This document shows positions 28,779-38,885 of a stretch of 64,000 nt of DNA, one piece after another. Made by a program: the position numbers and the translations under genes. The stretch is from Martinezella rhizogenes (GTDB taxonomy: Bacteria; Pseudomonadota; Alphaproteobacteria; Rhizobiales; Rhizobiaceae): the NCBI RefSeq assembly GCF_027460065.1, contig NZ_JAPYZZ010000001.1:190864-254863 (forward strand), read 5' to 3'. The notes beneath the pieces were generated by a model. The model did no database searches and had not been told where the DNA came from. It saw only the letters and a list, made by a program, of their open reading frames with translations. Each line of letters begins with the position of its first letter. Positions within the stretch are counted from its first letter, which is position 1.

Positions 28779-29146
28779 CAGGAGGCTGCGCCGTAAAGGA
28801 ATTGTTCCTGGGAATAGGTGCCGTCCGTATCGGCTTCCTGGATAGCGTTCTTCAGCAGATCCGCGACAGCGCGAACCGCGTTCAAATGCGCCTCGACACG
28901 GCTGGCATTGGTGGCGAGCTTGGACTTGATGCCCTTCACCTGCTCCATATAACCGGCGGCGATATCTTCATGCGGCGTATCCCGGACCAGCATCGTCAGT
29001 TCATAAAGGCAACGGCTTTTATGGGCATTGGAGACCTTGAAGTCGAACTGCGGGTCCTTACCGATATTATCGTTCTCGTGATCGATGATCATCTCAAGGC
29101 GGCCGAGAACGGATTGGATACGGTGGTCGTTCGACATAAGGTCCAT
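28778..29146 (-). CDS. Helical flagellar protein, possible FlgN-type chaperone
   Basis: The 122-aa soluble protein is predicted to be nearly all helix (IQSVLGRLEMIIDHENDNI, then EAHLNAVRAVADLLKNAIQEA). GAGGAG six bases before ATG 29146 decides the start over an upstream in-frame ATG. The shape and size (about 120 aa, with a heptad-rich C-terminal half) fit FlgN-type chaperones of FlgK/FlgL. The QEQFLYG tail just after the helix is reminiscent of FlgN. There is no close motif proof; the call rests on position inside the flagellar operon and shape. Confidence 0.5.
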   Translation of the reverse strand: MDLMSNDHRIQSVLGRLEMIIDHENDNIGKDPQFDFKVSNAHKSRCLYELTMLVRDTPHEDIAAGYMEQVKGIKSKLATNASRVEAHLNAVRAVADLLKNAIQEADTDGTYSQEQFLYGAAS

Positions 29147-29175
29147 GCTTGTCTCCTCGTTAGGGTTTTTCATTC

Positions 29176-29784
29176 TCAAGCCTCGTCCGTTTTATCATTG
29201 GAAACGCCGAGGACCTGCCGCTCGAACTCCGCCACCATCCGAATTGCAGCATTGTGGTCTTTGTCATTCATCGATACGTCGGTAATGCCTTTGCTTTCGG
29301 CTTTCCGCAGCGCATCCTTGTAGGCCTGCTCCGCAATGCCGACGCCGCCATTTCTGGAGATCGTGTCGGCAAACTGTTCCGCCATCATGCTTTTCCAGAT
29401 TTCGCCGGCATTACCCTTGCCGTAAACTTCCTCGCTGTCTTTCGGCAGCATGTTGGCAACGAAGGTCTGGAGAACCGAGGCTTCATATTTGCGGTATGTT
29501 TCGGGAACCTCAGTGCGTGCCGAGCGAATATTGGTATCGCCAAGGCCGGCCTTCGAGGAAGCACCGTCAAGCATATCGACGGCGGCACCAAAACCCTTGC
29601 CGGCATCTGCCAGGCTGGTTGCCGCAAAAGCCGCCTTGTTTGCCTTCAGTTTTTCCTGGGCAACCTGCACTTCCTGAGGGTCCGCCGCACGAACCACATC
29701 CATCACCAGATCGCTTATAACCGATATCGCCACGTCCCGAACTCCCGAGCTGACGAACATGCCGGAGGAAGCCGACGCGTTCAC
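29176..29784 (-). CDS. FlgJ-like rod-binding protein without a muramidase domain
   Basis: The 202-aa protein contains the FlgJ N-terminal pattern YRKYEASVLQTFVANMLPK, GNAGEIWKSMMAEQFAD and GVGIAEQAYKDAL, which in FlgJ helps rod assembly. The C-terminal peptidoglycan hydrolase found in enteric FlgJ is missing. The frame begins at GTG 29784 directly after an in-frame stop; an ATG at 29760 is the alternative. Neither has a clear ribosome site, so expression may depend on upstream translation. A separate lytic transglycosylase at 39840 may provide the hydrolase. Confidence 0.7.
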   Translation of the reverse strand: MNASASSGMFVSSGVRDVAISVISDLVMDVVRAADPQEVQVAQEKLKANKAAFAATSLADAGKGFGAAVDMLDGASSKAGLGDTNIRSARTEVPETYRKYEASVLQTFVANMLPKDSEEVYGKGNAGEIWKSMMAEQFADTISRNGGVGIAEQAYKDALRKAESKGITDVSMNDKDHNAAIRMVAEFERQVLGVSNDKTDEA

Positions 29785-29843
29785 TCAATCAAGAAACATC
29801 GCGAACGGTGTATTAAGACGCCCGCGATGCAACAACGGGAAGA

Positions 29844-30263
29844 CTATGGATCGCCAACCTTGCTGGAGGCTGGTGTGTGGGAAACATTCGTAATTTCTAA
29901 CAAATCGTAGATTGCATTATCATCCGCCTCGCGATCCTCGAGATCGCGGGCAATATGCATCCTGTCCTCCAGCCTGTCGGCCTTGGTTTTTTCCTTTAAA
30001 ACCTTATTTTCCTGAAATTGCTGAACGCCTTCGAGCTGGCGGTCCTGAACGACCAGGCGGCCGTAGCGATCGGAATAATGCTTTGAGAAGGTCTGGTGCA
30101 CCGGGTCCATGGAACTCATGGCCTCAAACGTGCTCTCCATGGATTGTGCCACTTCGCTGCGCACGCGGGTGGTATCGGCCAGTTCTACCTCGGCCATTTT
30201 TTCCATATGCCGCTGGACCGTTACCAGACGCTTGAGCTTTTCCGAGCGCTTGTCCGAAGCCAT
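29844..30263 (-). CDS. FliJ-like coiled-coil export protein
   Basis: The 139-aa, highly charged and almost entirely coiled-coil protein (KLKRLVTVQRHMEKMAEVELADT...) follows fliR by 15 bp, with GGAGG well placed before ATG 30263. Size, LxxLxxVQRHxE-type start and helical nature match FliJ, the central stalk protein of the FliI/FliH ATPase. FliI lies far away at 53692. FliJ proteins are too divergent for a firm motif-based call. Confidence 0.6.
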   Translation of the reverse strand: MASDKRSEKLKRLVTVQRHMEKMAEVELADTTRVRSEVAQSMESTFEAMSSMDPVHQTFSKHYSDRYGRLVVQDRQLEGVQQFQENKVLKEKTKADRLEDRMHIARDLEDREADDNAIYDLLEITNVSHTPASSKVGDP

Positions 30264-30278
30264 GGCGTTTCCTCCCGA

Positions 30279-31034
30279 TCAAAAGCCGATAAAGACCGGG
30301 CCGAAACCATCCACGAATTGCCGGATGAGGGCCGCGACCGACAGATAGAGCATGAAAAGACCGCCCGCCAGAACGAAGGGGGTCGATATGAAGAAGACCG
30401 GAATTTGCGGCGCCAGCTTGTTGATGAGACCGACCGCGACGTTGAACATCAGGCCATAAATCACGAAGGGGCTCGCCAGCCGCAGCATGATCGAAAAGGA
30501 CGCCCTGAGCGTATCCGTCAGCGTGATCAGCATCTTCTGCCCGCTGATAAGCGCACCGACCGGTGTAGCGCTATAGGAATCCACCAGCGCCTTCAGGACG
30601 ATGTGATGAAAATCCATCATGAACAGCACCAGCAGGCCACCGAAGGTGATGAAGTTGGCGATCTGGTTTTCCTGCACGTCTTCGATGGGATCGGCACCGC
30701 CGGGCGCACTGAGGCCGATGGAAGCGCCGATGAGCGCCCCGGTGAACTGGAAGCCGAGCGTGTAGAAACGGGCGATCAGCCCATACATCGCGCCGATGAG
30801 GACCTCGGAGAAAATGAGGCCGACGACCGTGCCCTGGCTGGCACCCGAAACCTTTGGGTAGATCGTGTCCCAAAGCACCGGAAGAAGCGCCATGGACACG
30901 GCCACACAGAGAAGCATGCGAATCTGCGGCGAAATGCGCGAGCTTGAAAAGCCCGGCATGGTCATGAAGCAGGCGCCTATGCGGCAGATGGCAAGGAACA
31001 ATGCAACGATTGTCCCCTGCGGGTCGGTTATCAT
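30279..31034 (-). CDS. fliR: Flagellar export apparatus protein FliR
   Basis: This 251-aa inner-membrane protein of the export gate has about six hydrophobic segments. Typical FliR regions are [23 protein letters not shown] at the N-terminus and [18 protein letters not shown] in the middle. Its ATG overlaps the flhA stop (ATGA), so flhA and fliR are translationally coupled. FliP, FliQ and FlhB are also in the window, so the gate genes are all present but split between the two strands. Confidence 0.94.
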   Translation of the reverse strand: MITDPQGTIVALFLAICRIGACFMTMPGFSSSRISPQIRMLLCVAVSMALLPVLWDTIYPKVSGASQGTVVGLIFSEVLIGAMYGLIARFYTLGFQFTGALIGASIGLSAPGGADPIEDVQENQIANFITFGGLLVLFMMDFHHIVLKALVDSYSATPVGALISGQKMLITLTDTLRASFSIMLRLASPFVIYGLMFNVAVGLINKLAPQIPVFFISTPFVLAGGLFMLYLSVAALIRQFVDGFGPVFIGF

Positions 31035-33118
31035 GAAATGGCGCCCAGAATCTTGATCTCCAGACCCTTGGCCAGTTCCACATGCGAAAGAACCGGCAGG
31101 GTCGCAAAGAGTCGCTCGATAATCATGCGCACATAGGACCGCGTTTCCGGCGAGGTTACAAGAACAAAGGGCAGGCCGCGATCCATGAATTCACGGATAA
31201 CTTTCGACGCCTGCTCCGAAAACTCCTCGAGATGGCGGGGATCGATGTCGAATTCGACGATTTCGCCCTTCTGGTCGCGCTTGAGCGCCTGATGGAAGAC
31301 CATGTCCCACTTGTTGCCGAGGCGCAGGACGCGCAGCACGCCATTGTCGGCAAGGTCGCCGCAGAGCTGTTGCGACATGCGCACCCGCACATGTTCGACG
31401 ATCTGTTCCGTCTTGCGCACATGCGGTGCGAGTTCTGCGACGGCTTCCAAAATGAGATGCAGGTTGCGGATCGATACGCGCTCGGCAAGCAGCAGCTTCA
31501 AGACCGCCTGCAGGCCCGAATAGGACATGTGCGATGAGCAGATTTCATCGGCCAGCTTCTTGTATTCGGGATCGAGCCTGTCGATGAGGATCTTGACGTC
31601 CTTATAGGAGAGAAGCTGCGGCAGGTTGTTGCGGATAACTTCGCTCAGATGCGTCAACACGACGGAGACGTTGTCGATCGGGTGGAAGCCTTCGCGCTTC
31701 AGGTCCTCGGTGAAGGTTTCGAGGATCGAGACCGCGGGCATGCCGAAAGCGGGTTCGCGGATTTCATCGCCCGGGATGCTTGGCTTACGCCCTGCCCCGG
31801 TCACGACAAGCACATCACCAACGCGAAGATTGCTGGACGCGATGGTCGTGCCGTGGACACGGATCTGGTAAGCCTTTTCAGGGATCATGATATCGTCGGA
31901 GACCTTTATCTCCGGCACCACAAAGCCATATTGCGTGGCAAACTTTTTGCGCATCTTGCCAACGCGGAAGGCCAGTTCCTGATGCGCGCCGAGAAGGCGG
32001 GTGGACACCTGCTTGCCGAGCGCGAGCTCGATCTCGGCGGTCTTCAGCACCTGTTTGACGGAATCCTTTTCCGCCTCGGTTGTCTGGAGAACCTTGTTCT
32101 CCTCTTCCTGGCGGCGGAGCGCGCTTTCGGCTTCGGCCTGGCGCGGAATATACCAGCTGCCGAAGGCCATGATGCCGCCGAGGAACATGAAGGGCACGAA
32201 GGGAAGGCCCGGAATAATGGCGAGCAGACCCATCAGCATGGCCGAGACCATGAGCGCGCGCGGATAACCGCTCAGCTGATTGACGACCGCCTGATCGGTC
32301 GACCCGGCCGTGCCGCCGCGCGACACCAGAAGGCCGGCGGCAAGCGATACGATCAGGGCCGGAATCTGCGAAACGATACCGTCACCAACCGAAAGCTTGA
32401 CGAAAACGTCGGCCGCTTCGCCAATCGGCATGCCATGGCGGAAGTAACCGATGATGATGCCGCCGAAAATATTGATCGCGGTGATGATGAGGCCGGCGAT
32501 CGCGTCGCCGCGGACGAATTTCGAAGCACCGTCCATCGAACCGAAGAAGGAGCTTTCCTCTTCCAGTTCCCGGCGGCGGCGCTGCGCTTCTTTTTCATCG
32601 ATGATGCCGGCGGACAGATCCGCGTCGATCGACATCTGCTTGCCGGGGATGGCATCGAGGGTGAAGCGCGCGCCGACTTCGGCGATACGCGTCGCACCCT
32701 TGGTGATGACGATGAAGTTGACCGTGATCAGGATCAGGAAGACGATCAGACCGATGACGAAGTCACCGGACATGACGAGGCTGGAGAAACCCGCGATCAC
32801 GCCACCTGCCGCCGTCGGCCCCTCGTTGCCATGCGAAAGGATGACACGCGTCGTCGCAATGTTCAGCGACAGACGGATCATCGTGGCAATCAGCAGCACG
32901 GTCGGGAATGACGAGAAGTCCAGCGGGCGCTGGATCCAGAGCGCCACCATGAGGATGAGGACCGAAAGCGCAATCGAGAACGCCAGACCGATATCCACCA
33001 GCATGACCGGAATTGGCAAAAACAGAACGCAAAGGATCGAAATGATGCCCAATGCGAACCCGATATCCCGCATGCTCGGACTGACCTTGGGCAAGGAGAT
33101 GACTGGTGGCTGCGCCAT
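31031..33118 (-). CDS. flhA: Flagellar export apparatus protein FlhA
   Basis: The 695-aa protein has eight TM segments (about 20-320) and a cytoplasmic platform (350-695) that forms the export nonamer and docks chaperones and substrates. The family blocks [19 protein letters not shown](IPGKQM) and [14 protein letters not shown] are intact. The start at MAQPPVI (33118) is supported by AGGACGAATTC and normal length; the upstream open frame to 33202 is not used. It lies between fliQ and fliR. Confidence 0.96.
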   Translation of the reverse strand: MAQPPVISLPKVSPSMRDIGFALGIISILCVLFLPIPVMLVDIGLAFSIALSVLILMVALWIQRPLDFSSFPTVLLIATMIRLSLNIATTRVILSHGNEGPTAAGGVIAGFSSLVMSGDFVIGLIVFLILITVNFIVITKGATRIAEVGARFTLDAIPGKQMSIDADLSAGIIDEKEAQRRRRELEEESSFFGSMDGASKFVRGDAIAGLIITAINIFGGIIIGYFRHGMPIGEAADVFVKLSVGDGIVSQIPALIVSLAAGLLVSRGGTAGSTDQAVVNQLSGYPRALMVSAMLMGLLAIIPGLPFVPFMFLGGIMAFGSWYIPRQAEAESALRRQEEENKVLQTTEAEKDSVKQVLKTAEIELALGKQVSTRLLGAHQELAFRVGKMRKKFATQYGFVVPEIKVSDDIMIPEKAYQIRVHGTTIASSNLRVGDVLVVTGAGRKPSIPGDEIREPAFGMPAVSILETFTEDLKREGFHPIDNVSVVLTHLSEVIRNNLPQLLSYKDVKILIDRLDPEYKKLADEICSSHMSYSGLQAVLKLLLAERVSIRNLHLILEAVAELAPHVRKTEQIVEHVRVRMSQQLCGDLADNGVLRVLRLGNKWDMVFHQALKRDQKGEIVEFDIDPRHLEEFSEQASKVIREFMDRGLPFVLVTSPETRSYVRMIIERLFATLPVLSHVELAKGLEIKILGAIS

Positions 33119-33275
33119 GAATTCGTCCTGTCTCTTCATGAGAAGGGCGACGGAAAAGCCGTCGCACGGTTCCGGGCATCGGTTTTCGAAAAGCGAACGC
33201 AATTCGGGCCGATGCTTTCAGCCTATCCCTAGCCGCTGAAGCTTGCGCGAGGATGGCATCCGAAGAAAACGGGGG

Positions 33276-33542
33276 TCAGAAGCCCGACTGGATACGGGAA
33301 AAGACGAGGTTGGAAAAAAGCACGATCTGCGCGCCCACGAAGGGGGCGGCGACACCGAGGACGATCATGATCGTCACGATCTTCGGAACGAAGGTCAGGG
33401 TCATTTCCTGAACCTGGGTCAGGGCCTGAATGAAAGCGATGGCGACACCGACGATCATGGCGGCGAGAACCGCCGGACCGGCCGCGACGAGAACAGTCCA
33501 GACTGCCGCCTGCATGATATCAAGCGCATCGGCCTCGTTCAT
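33276..33542 (-). CDS. fliQ: Flagellar export apparatus protein FliQ
   Basis: The 88-aa protein has two TM segments, with the typical start MNEADALDIMQAAVW and AVLAAMIVGVAIAFIQALTQVQE in the first hairpin. It is part of the FliPQR export channel. AAGGATG precedes the ATG. It follows flgD by 45 bp. The 157-bp gap before flhA shows no gene. Confidence 0.95.
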   Translation of the reverse strand: MNEADALDIMQAAVWTVLVAAGPAVLAAMIVGVAIAFIQALTQVQEMTLTFVPKIVTIMIVLGVAAPFVGAQIVLFSNLVFSRIQSGF

Positions 33543-33587
33543 CGTCGCATCCTTGTTTTATAGAGGCGGCATCATGCCGCCTCACTA

Positions 33588-34061
33588 TCAGGAACCGGCC
33601 GAGTTGCTCGAATCAGCCGTCGTTTCGTCAGATTTAGTCGTGATTGGGCCGTTCGAGAAGACCACACCGGCCTGCAGCAGCACTTTATCACCTGCTTCCG
33701 TGACGGCGACGATGCCGTCGGAGAAGACCTGCACTTCCTTCACCACGCCGGTGACCTTGTCATCGGCGCTCATGACGGTCTTGCCGACAAGATCGGACGC
33801 GCGCGTCAGGGCTTCCGCCTGCAGCATGCTCTTCAGGTGGGTGTTGGTCTTGATCGTCTGCTCGACCTGCGAGAAGCTTGCCAGCTGCGACATCTGCTGG
33901 CCGGCATCCATCGGGCTGGTCGGATCCTGGTTCTTCATCTGGGCGATGAGGAGCTTGAGGAAGCTGTCATAGTTCAGCGAGGCCGCATTCTTGTCACTGC
34001 TGCTCGCCCCGGCATTGGCCCAGGGGTTAGCGGCCGCCGAGTTGACTGCATCTACCGCCAT
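33588..34061 (-). CDS. flgD: Hook-capping/assembly protein FlgD
   Basis: The 157-aa protein has the FlgD N-terminal core [22 protein letters not shown] and [17 protein letters not shown] at about 30-75. It is shorter than enteric FlgD (over 200 aa), with a reduced C-terminal half, as in other rhizobia. It caps the growing hook. Its ATG lies 10 bp inside the end of flbT. Confidence 0.94.
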   Translation of the reverse strand: MAVDAVNSAAANPWANAGASSSDKNAASLNYDSFLKLLIAQMKNQDPTSPMDAGQQMSQLASFSQVEQTIKTNTHLKSMLQAEALTRASDLVGKTVMSADDKVTGVVKEVQVFSDGIVAVTEAGDKVLLQAGVVFSNGPITTKSDETTADSSNSAGS

Positions 34062-34501
34062 GGTGCGATCTCCTTGCGAATCTGTTCGATCGTTGCCGGG
34101 GTCATTTCCTGATTGCTGAGGATTTTTTCTTCGATCGTGTAGAGACCGCGAATGGCCTTCAGCGCTTCGAAAGCCTTGCCGGAGGCAACCAGCCCGTCGA
34201 TGCGCTTCAGTTCCGCCAGAATCTCGTCATGCTGGAAGCAGTTCAACAGCATGCTCACGGACTTGCGGAACATGTTGGTGGATTGCTCGCGCCCTTCCGG
34301 GTTGATGAGGATCATCTGCGCGATGAAATAAAGCTGCCGGAGCGGGGTCGTCGCCTGGTCGGGCTGCAGAACGTGGTTTTCAAGCAGGAACGTGACATCG
34401 TTCAGGAACTCCAGCGCCACCTTGCGATCCACACGCAGAACCGCGCCGTTGATGAAAATCTTTTCGCCCGATTTCAGCGAAATCCGAAGTGTACTTTTCA
34501 T
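34052..34501 (-). CDS. flbT: Flagellin synthesis regulator FlbT
   Basis: The 149-aa cytosolic protein begins [20 protein letters not shown] and has the family stretch [24 protein letters not shown]. In alphaproteobacteria FlbT controls flagellin mRNA translation or stability with FlaF. It overlaps flaF by 4 bp (ATGA) and flgD by 10 bp, so the three are one coupled unit. Confidence 0.95.
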   Translation of the reverse strand: MKSTLRISLKSGEKIFINGAVLRVDRKVALEFLNDVTFLLENHVLQPDQATTPLRQLYFIAQMILINPEGREQSTNMFRKSVSMLLNCFQHDEILAELKRIDGLVASGKAFEALKAIRGLYTIEEKILSNQEMTPATIEQIRKEIAPWR

Positions 34502-34842
34502 TTCAGTCCATCCCTGATGATGGTTGTCACGTCAATTATGCCCTGGAAATTCGTCGACTGACGTTTCCGGATCAGTTCGCACTCTTTCAAAATCCAGATC
34601 GCGATGGAAATCAGATTGGCTCTTAGTTCCATGGCCAGCTGGTTGTCGGGTTGCTTGAGATCCTCAATGAAGCGAATCCAGACCCGTCGAGTGTAAAAAA
34701 GTGCTTCGATCGAGTGGCGCTGCGAAGAGGAGTCCCTTGCCTCCACCAGAAGGTCGATCGATTTTGTCAACGCCTGCCGCTCGCGATCTTTCGCGTTCGC
34801 GACACCATCCTCCATGATTTCGGCGTAGGAAAACTGGTACAT
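34498..34842 (-). CDS. flaF: Flagellin-associated regulator/chaperone FlaF
   Basis: The 114-aa protein starts [14 protein letters not shown] and contains [23 protein letters not shown], matching alphaproteobacterial FlaF. FlaF supports flagellin production and secretion and opposes FlbT. AAGGATAC precedes the ATG. It lies 34 bp after flgL. Confidence 0.95.
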   Translation of the reverse strand: MYQFSYAEIMEDGVANAKDRERQALTKSIDLLVEARDSSSQRHSIEALFYTRRVWIRFIEDLKQPDNQLAMELRANLISIAIWILKECELIRKRQSTNFQGIIDVTTIIRDGLK

Positions 34843-34876
34843 TCATGTATCCTTTATCTGCCGCCACCTCTGATCA

Positions 34877-35980
34877 TCAGAGGTAGTTTACCAGACTCAT
34901 TTTTTGCAGACGCGACGTGAGGCTGTATGCGATTTCAATCTGCTGCTGCAGCAGGTCGAGACGGGTTTTCGCCTCGTAGGTATCGATCCCCTCAATATCC
35001 AGCAGATGCGTTTCGATGATCTTTTTCTGGGCCTCCAGTGATTCGTTTGCTTTCGAAACACGGCTTTCGGAAAGACCGAGCTGGCTCTGCTGCTGGTTCA
35101 GACCATTGATGGCGGTGCCGATATTGGTCACCGACTTCATCGCCACCATTTCGCGAATGCCGCTATCGACCTTGGGATCAAGGAAGGTCATTGATGTCAT
35201 CGCGGTCAGTGCGAAGTAGCGCATGCCCTGCGAATTGCTGTTGCTGGACGTTTCCACGACCTCGTTCTGGCTGATGCGGCTCGTCATATTGGTGTCGCTC
35301 GCCTTCGAACCGAAGCTCGTCCAGAAATCGTAGTTCTGGCCGGCCGTCAGGCTGCTGTGCGGCGGGTTCGTGACCGTGGTCGTGCCGTTGAACACGCCCT
35401 CGATATGGGTCATGAAGGCTTCGACCTGCGGTTTCGACAGGCTGGCGAAGTCACCCACCGGCGGCGTCTGCGCCGCCATGAATGCATTGAGCTCCGTCTC
35501 ATAGGCCGCTTTCAGCGGAGATCCATCCGCGAAATAGTCATCGACGGGCTTCACATCCGTATTGATGCCGGAAAACAGATACTCGCCATTGACCGCCGTA
35601 TTGGCGAAGCTTGTGAAATTGTTGAACGCATTCGAGATGGTCTGGGAGACCGTCGTCAGCGTCGGCGCTTCACTGCTGGTATTGGGAACGAGCACCTTCT
35701 GGATTTCCTGCGCCGCCTTTGCCATGCCGTCCAGTGCCGTCTGCGAGGACTTGAGGCGTTGCGTCGCAATCGAATTGACGCTGACCAGCGAGGAAATGCG
35801 GTCGACATCGCGATTGAGATCAAGGCTGCGGGCGGTATTGGCGGCCAGCGTCAGGCCGAGATCGGCATGTTTGCCCGTCGTCAGCTCGGTGTTGAGATTG
35901 GTCATCTCAAGCTGAGCCTTCAGGATGGTGCTGCGCATGCTGTTCTGCATTGCCAGCGATGAAATGAAGGACGTTTTCAT
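34877..35980 (-). CDS. flgL: Hook-filament junction protein FlgL
   Basis: The 367-aa protein has flagellin-like ends: an N-terminal coiled region (SMRSTILKAQLEMTNLNTEL) and a C-terminal one (AKTRLDLLQQQIEIAYSLTS). It joins hook and filament after FlgK. The flgK stop is only 3 bp upstream, so they are cotranscribed. Confidence 0.93.
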   Translation of the reverse strand: MKTSFISSLAMQNSMRSTILKAQLEMTNLNTELTTGKHADLGLTLAANTARSLDLNRDVDRISSLVSVNSIATQRLKSSQTALDGMAKAAQEIQKVLVPNTSSEAPTLTTVSQTISNAFNNFTSFANTAVNGEYLFSGINTDVKPVDDYFADGSPLKAAYETELNAFMAAQTPPVGDFASLSKPQVEAFMTHIEGVFNGTTTVTNPPHSSLTAGQNYDFWTSFGSKASDTNMTSRISQNEVVETSSNSNSQGMRYFALTAMTSMTFLDPKVDSGIREMVAMKSVTNIGTAINGLNQQQSQLGLSESRVSKANESLEAQKKIIETHLLDIEGIDTYEAKTRLDLLQQQIEIAYSLTSRLQKMSLVNYL

Positions 35981-35983
35981 CGT

Positions 35984-37462
35984 TTACCTCACCATGTCCA
36001 TCAGCGACTTGAGCATCTCGTCGACGGTGGTCACAAGTTTCGTGGCGGCCTTGTAGGATTGCTCGATATCCATGAGCAATGAGAGCTCCTCGTCCAGGCT
36101 GACCGCCGTATTATTCGAATAGGAGGTGGCGGAGCGCTCATAAAGCGCGCTTTTCGCTTCATTTGCCGAAGTCGCACCGGAACGTTCCTGTTCGAGCCAC
36201 CCCATCGAGTTGGTGCCGTATTTCAGGATGCTGGTATTCGTATCGATACGTGTCGACGCGGCAAAATTCATGGGCGCGTCAAAAGCAGTGACATAGCTTC
36301 GGATCAGGGTGGAAAAACCGGTTCCCCCCGAAGTTGCGGTATTGATGACGTAATCGGTACCGTTGATACCGCCGTCACGCAACAATTCCGGATTGCCACC
36401 TTTGGAAATAATTAACGCCGGGTTGACGGTAATGCTGGCTGCGAGCCCGGGAGAGACAACTCCATCTGGCGGAATGGTGGTCGCGGCTGGCGAGCCGTAG
36501 GTGAACAGGCCCGGCATATCAGGCAGGCCACTGGTCGGGTCCGCCGGCTTTTCCGCAAACATGGTGATGAGACCGCGCGCAATTTCGTCGAGCTGGCTCT
36601 GCATCGTCGGCGCCAGATCGTCACGAACCTGCATCAGGCCCTGCAGCGAACCCGCGGCCGTGGTATTGGTGCCATTACCGGCCTTCAGCGCCACGCCATC
36701 GATGTAAATTGCGTTACCCGTGGTCGTCGCGTCGTAACCCGGCTGCGTCTTGAAGGTTACGCTGCGCGGCACGATCTCGAACAGCGTCGCGCCGTCAGTC
36801 GTATAGAGCGCGACATCGTTATTGGGGCGATTGACGACATTGATGCCGACGATGGAGGAAATGTCCTTCAGAAGCGTCTCGCGCTGATCAAGCGCGTCGC
36901 TCGCATCACCGCCGATCGCGGTCTGCGCCTTGACCTCGTTATTGGCTTCCTCGAACTTTGCGAGCAATCCGTTCAGCTTGTCGACCTGGAGAGACATCTC
37001 CTTGTCGGCGCGCAGGCGCATTCCCTGCAGTTCGGACGAAGCCCTGTTGAGGGAACTGGCGACATCCGAAGCCGCAGTAACGGCCGTCGCTGCAAGGGCG
37101 GCGTCGCTCGGCTTTGCCGCGTAGCCATCCAGGCTCTTGAGCAGTTCCTTCATATAGTTGGCTGGCGAACTCTCATAATTGTTGCCGCCAAAAATGCTCT
37201 TCATTTCCTCGAGACCGCTCAGAACGGAGCTCTGGCCGGAAGCAAGAGACGAGCTGGAAATCGTCTGTCGGAGAAGACTTTCATTCTGGGCACGGCCATT
37301 GGAGACGATACTCGCTCCGGCCATGGTCGTGCCGAGAATGGCGGTTCGCTTGACGTAGTTCGCATTGCCGACATTGGCAATGTTTTTCGAGGTAACGTCC
37401 GTCTGCTTACCTGTGTTATTGAAAATCGACTGCGCAGTATTCATTGCTGACGTGAGCGACAT
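35984..37462 (-). CDS. flgK: Hook-associated protein FlgK
   Basis: The 492-aa protein begins MSLTSAMNTAQSIFNNTG and carries the axial-protein motif KNIANVGNANYVKR. The C-terminal DEELSLLMDIEQSYKAATK is diagnostic of FlgK. It forms the first hook-filament junction zone and is exported by the flagellar machine. It follows flgE by 22 bp. Confidence 0.95.
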   Translation of the reverse strand: MSLTSAMNTAQSIFNNTGKQTDVTSKNIANVGNANYVKRTAILGTTMAGASIVSNGRAQNESLLRQTISSSSLASGQSSVLSGLEEMKSIFGGNNYESSPANYMKELLKSLDGYAAKPSDAALAATAVTAASDVASSLNRASSELQGMRLRADKEMSLQVDKLNGLLAKFEEANNEVKAQTAIGGDASDALDQRETLLKDISSIVGINVVNRPNNDVALYTTDGATLFEIVPRSVTFKTQPGYDATTTGNAIYIDGVALKAGNGTNTTAAGSLQGLMQVRDDLAPTMQSQLDEIARGLITMFAEKPADPTSGLPDMPGLFTYGSPAATTIPPDGVVSPGLAASITVNPALIISKGGNPELLRDGGINGTDYVINTATSGGTGFSTLIRSYVTAFDAPMNFAASTRIDTNTSILKYGTNSMGWLEQERSGATSANEAKSALYERSATSYSNNTAVSLDEELSLLMDIEQSYKAATKLVTTVDEMLKSLMDMVR

Positions 37463-37484
37463 TCATCTGTCCCCGTAGGAATTA

Positions 37485-38780
37485 CTATCTCTTCAGATTG
37501 ATCAGAACGTCCATCAAATCCGATCCAGTCTGGAAGACCTTCGAATTCGCTGTGTAGATACGCTGTGATTCAATCATGTCGGTGAGTTCGCTGGCGATAT
37601 CGACGTTCGAGCCTTCCAGCGCACCCTTCTGGATGTAACCGAAGCTGCCCGACTGGGCGAAACCGATTGTGACGACACCGGACTCGTTGCTCGGCAGATA
37701 GACGTTGCCGTTCTGCGGGCTCAGATTGTCGACGCTCGGTACCGTTGCCAGCGCCAGCTGGTAGATGTTGCGGCGACCGCCATCCTGATAGACCGCCGTC
37801 ACCAGACCGTCCTTGCCGATCTCGACATCCTTGATCTGGCTCGGGCCGTTGCCGTTCAGAACAGCCGTGCCGGGGGTGAACTTGGACGAAAACTGCGTCA
37901 TCTGCGAGAGATCGATATCGATCGCCTGCGCGACGCCGCTATTATCGTCATTGATCGTGAGCGATTTTGGCGAAGCAGTCGTGAGCTTGTTTGTGGCCGG
38001 ATCGAAAGTCAGCGTGACCGTTTCCTTGACAAGCGTGGCTGGCGCCGTCGCCGTATAGGGGAAACCGCCATTCGTGGACTGATCCTGACGATAGACCGAC
38101 ACTTCCCACTGCGGATTGCCGGCTGCGTCATTGTCGATGCGCGTGTAATAGAAGTCGTAAAGAACCTTGGCGCCGCCGCTGTCGAAGGCGGTCAACGATG
38201 TCTTCGCCCCAACCGTCGAGGTCGCAACGTTGTCGCTCGGACGCGATCCGGCAGCAACGATAGCCTCATCGCGATTGAGGTTCGCCGGGAAGCTACCCTG
38301 TGTCGAAGGCGATGCCGTCAAGCCGAAATCATTGATGTTGATAGCTTCGAGGCCGGTGAAACCGTTGACAACGGCTGCCGGCGGGTTAGCACCGTAGGGA
38401 TAACCCATCAGCTTGAAGCCGGCCGCGTTCTCCAGAAAACCTTCCGAATTCTTCTGGAAGGAGCCGGCGCGGGTAAGGTAAGGCGTGCCCGCACCATCCT
38501 GAACCACGAAGAAACCGTTGCCCTGAATGGCAAGGTCCGTGCTCGAGGTGGTGTAGGAGAGGTTGCCCTGCTCCGAAATGCTGTAGCGAACGTTGGACTG
38601 CACGCCGCCGGAAGCGTAACTGCCCGACGAGGAGGGCAGAACGAGCGAGGAGAACGACGTCGAAGCGCGCTTGTAGCCGGTGGTGCTTGCGTTGGCGATG
38701 TTGTCGCCCACGGTGCCCAGCTTGTTCGCCTGCGCATTCATGCCGGACACACCGGTTCGCATAGTGCCGAAAATACTCAT
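37485..38780 (-). CDS. flgE: Flagellar hook protein FlgE
   Basis: The 431-aa hook subunit has the N-terminal motif GDNIANASTTGYKR at about residues 25-38. The FlgE middle domain AIQGNGFFVVQDGAG is present, as is a C-terminal block GSNVDIASELTDMIESQRIY. GAGGG precedes the ATG. rem lies directly upstream (105 bp), and flgK-flgL-flaF-flbT-flgD-fliQ-flhA-fliR follow. Confidence 0.96.
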   Translation of the reverse strand: MSIFGTMRTGVSGMNAQANKLGTVGDNIANASTTGYKRASTSFSSLVLPSSSGSYASGGVQSNVRYSISEQGNLSYTTSSTDLAIQGNGFFVVQDGAGTPYLTRAGSFQKNSEGFLENAAGFKLMGYPYGANPPAAVVNGFTGLEAININDFGLTASPSTQGSFPANLNRDEAIVAAGSRPSDNVATSTVGAKTSLTAFDSGGAKVLYDFYYTRIDNDAAGNPQWEVSVYRQDQSTNGGFPYTATAPATLVKETVTLTFDPATNKLTTASPKSLTINDDNSGVAQAIDIDLSQMTQFSSKFTPGTAVLNGNGPSQIKDVEIGKDGLVTAVYQDGGRRNIYQLALATVPSVDNLSPQNGNVYLPSNESGVVTIGFAQSGSFGYIQKGALEGSNVDIASELTDMIESQRIYTANSKVFQTGSDLMDVLINLKR

Positions 38781-38885
38781 TCAAAAACCCTCGTGGTCAT
38801 CTTTCAAGGAGAAGGTAAAGCGTTTGGCTTGCGTGAAGCTGTCTGAAATACCGCGTTTGAAAAAGACCACGCGGGTCAATGAAAA

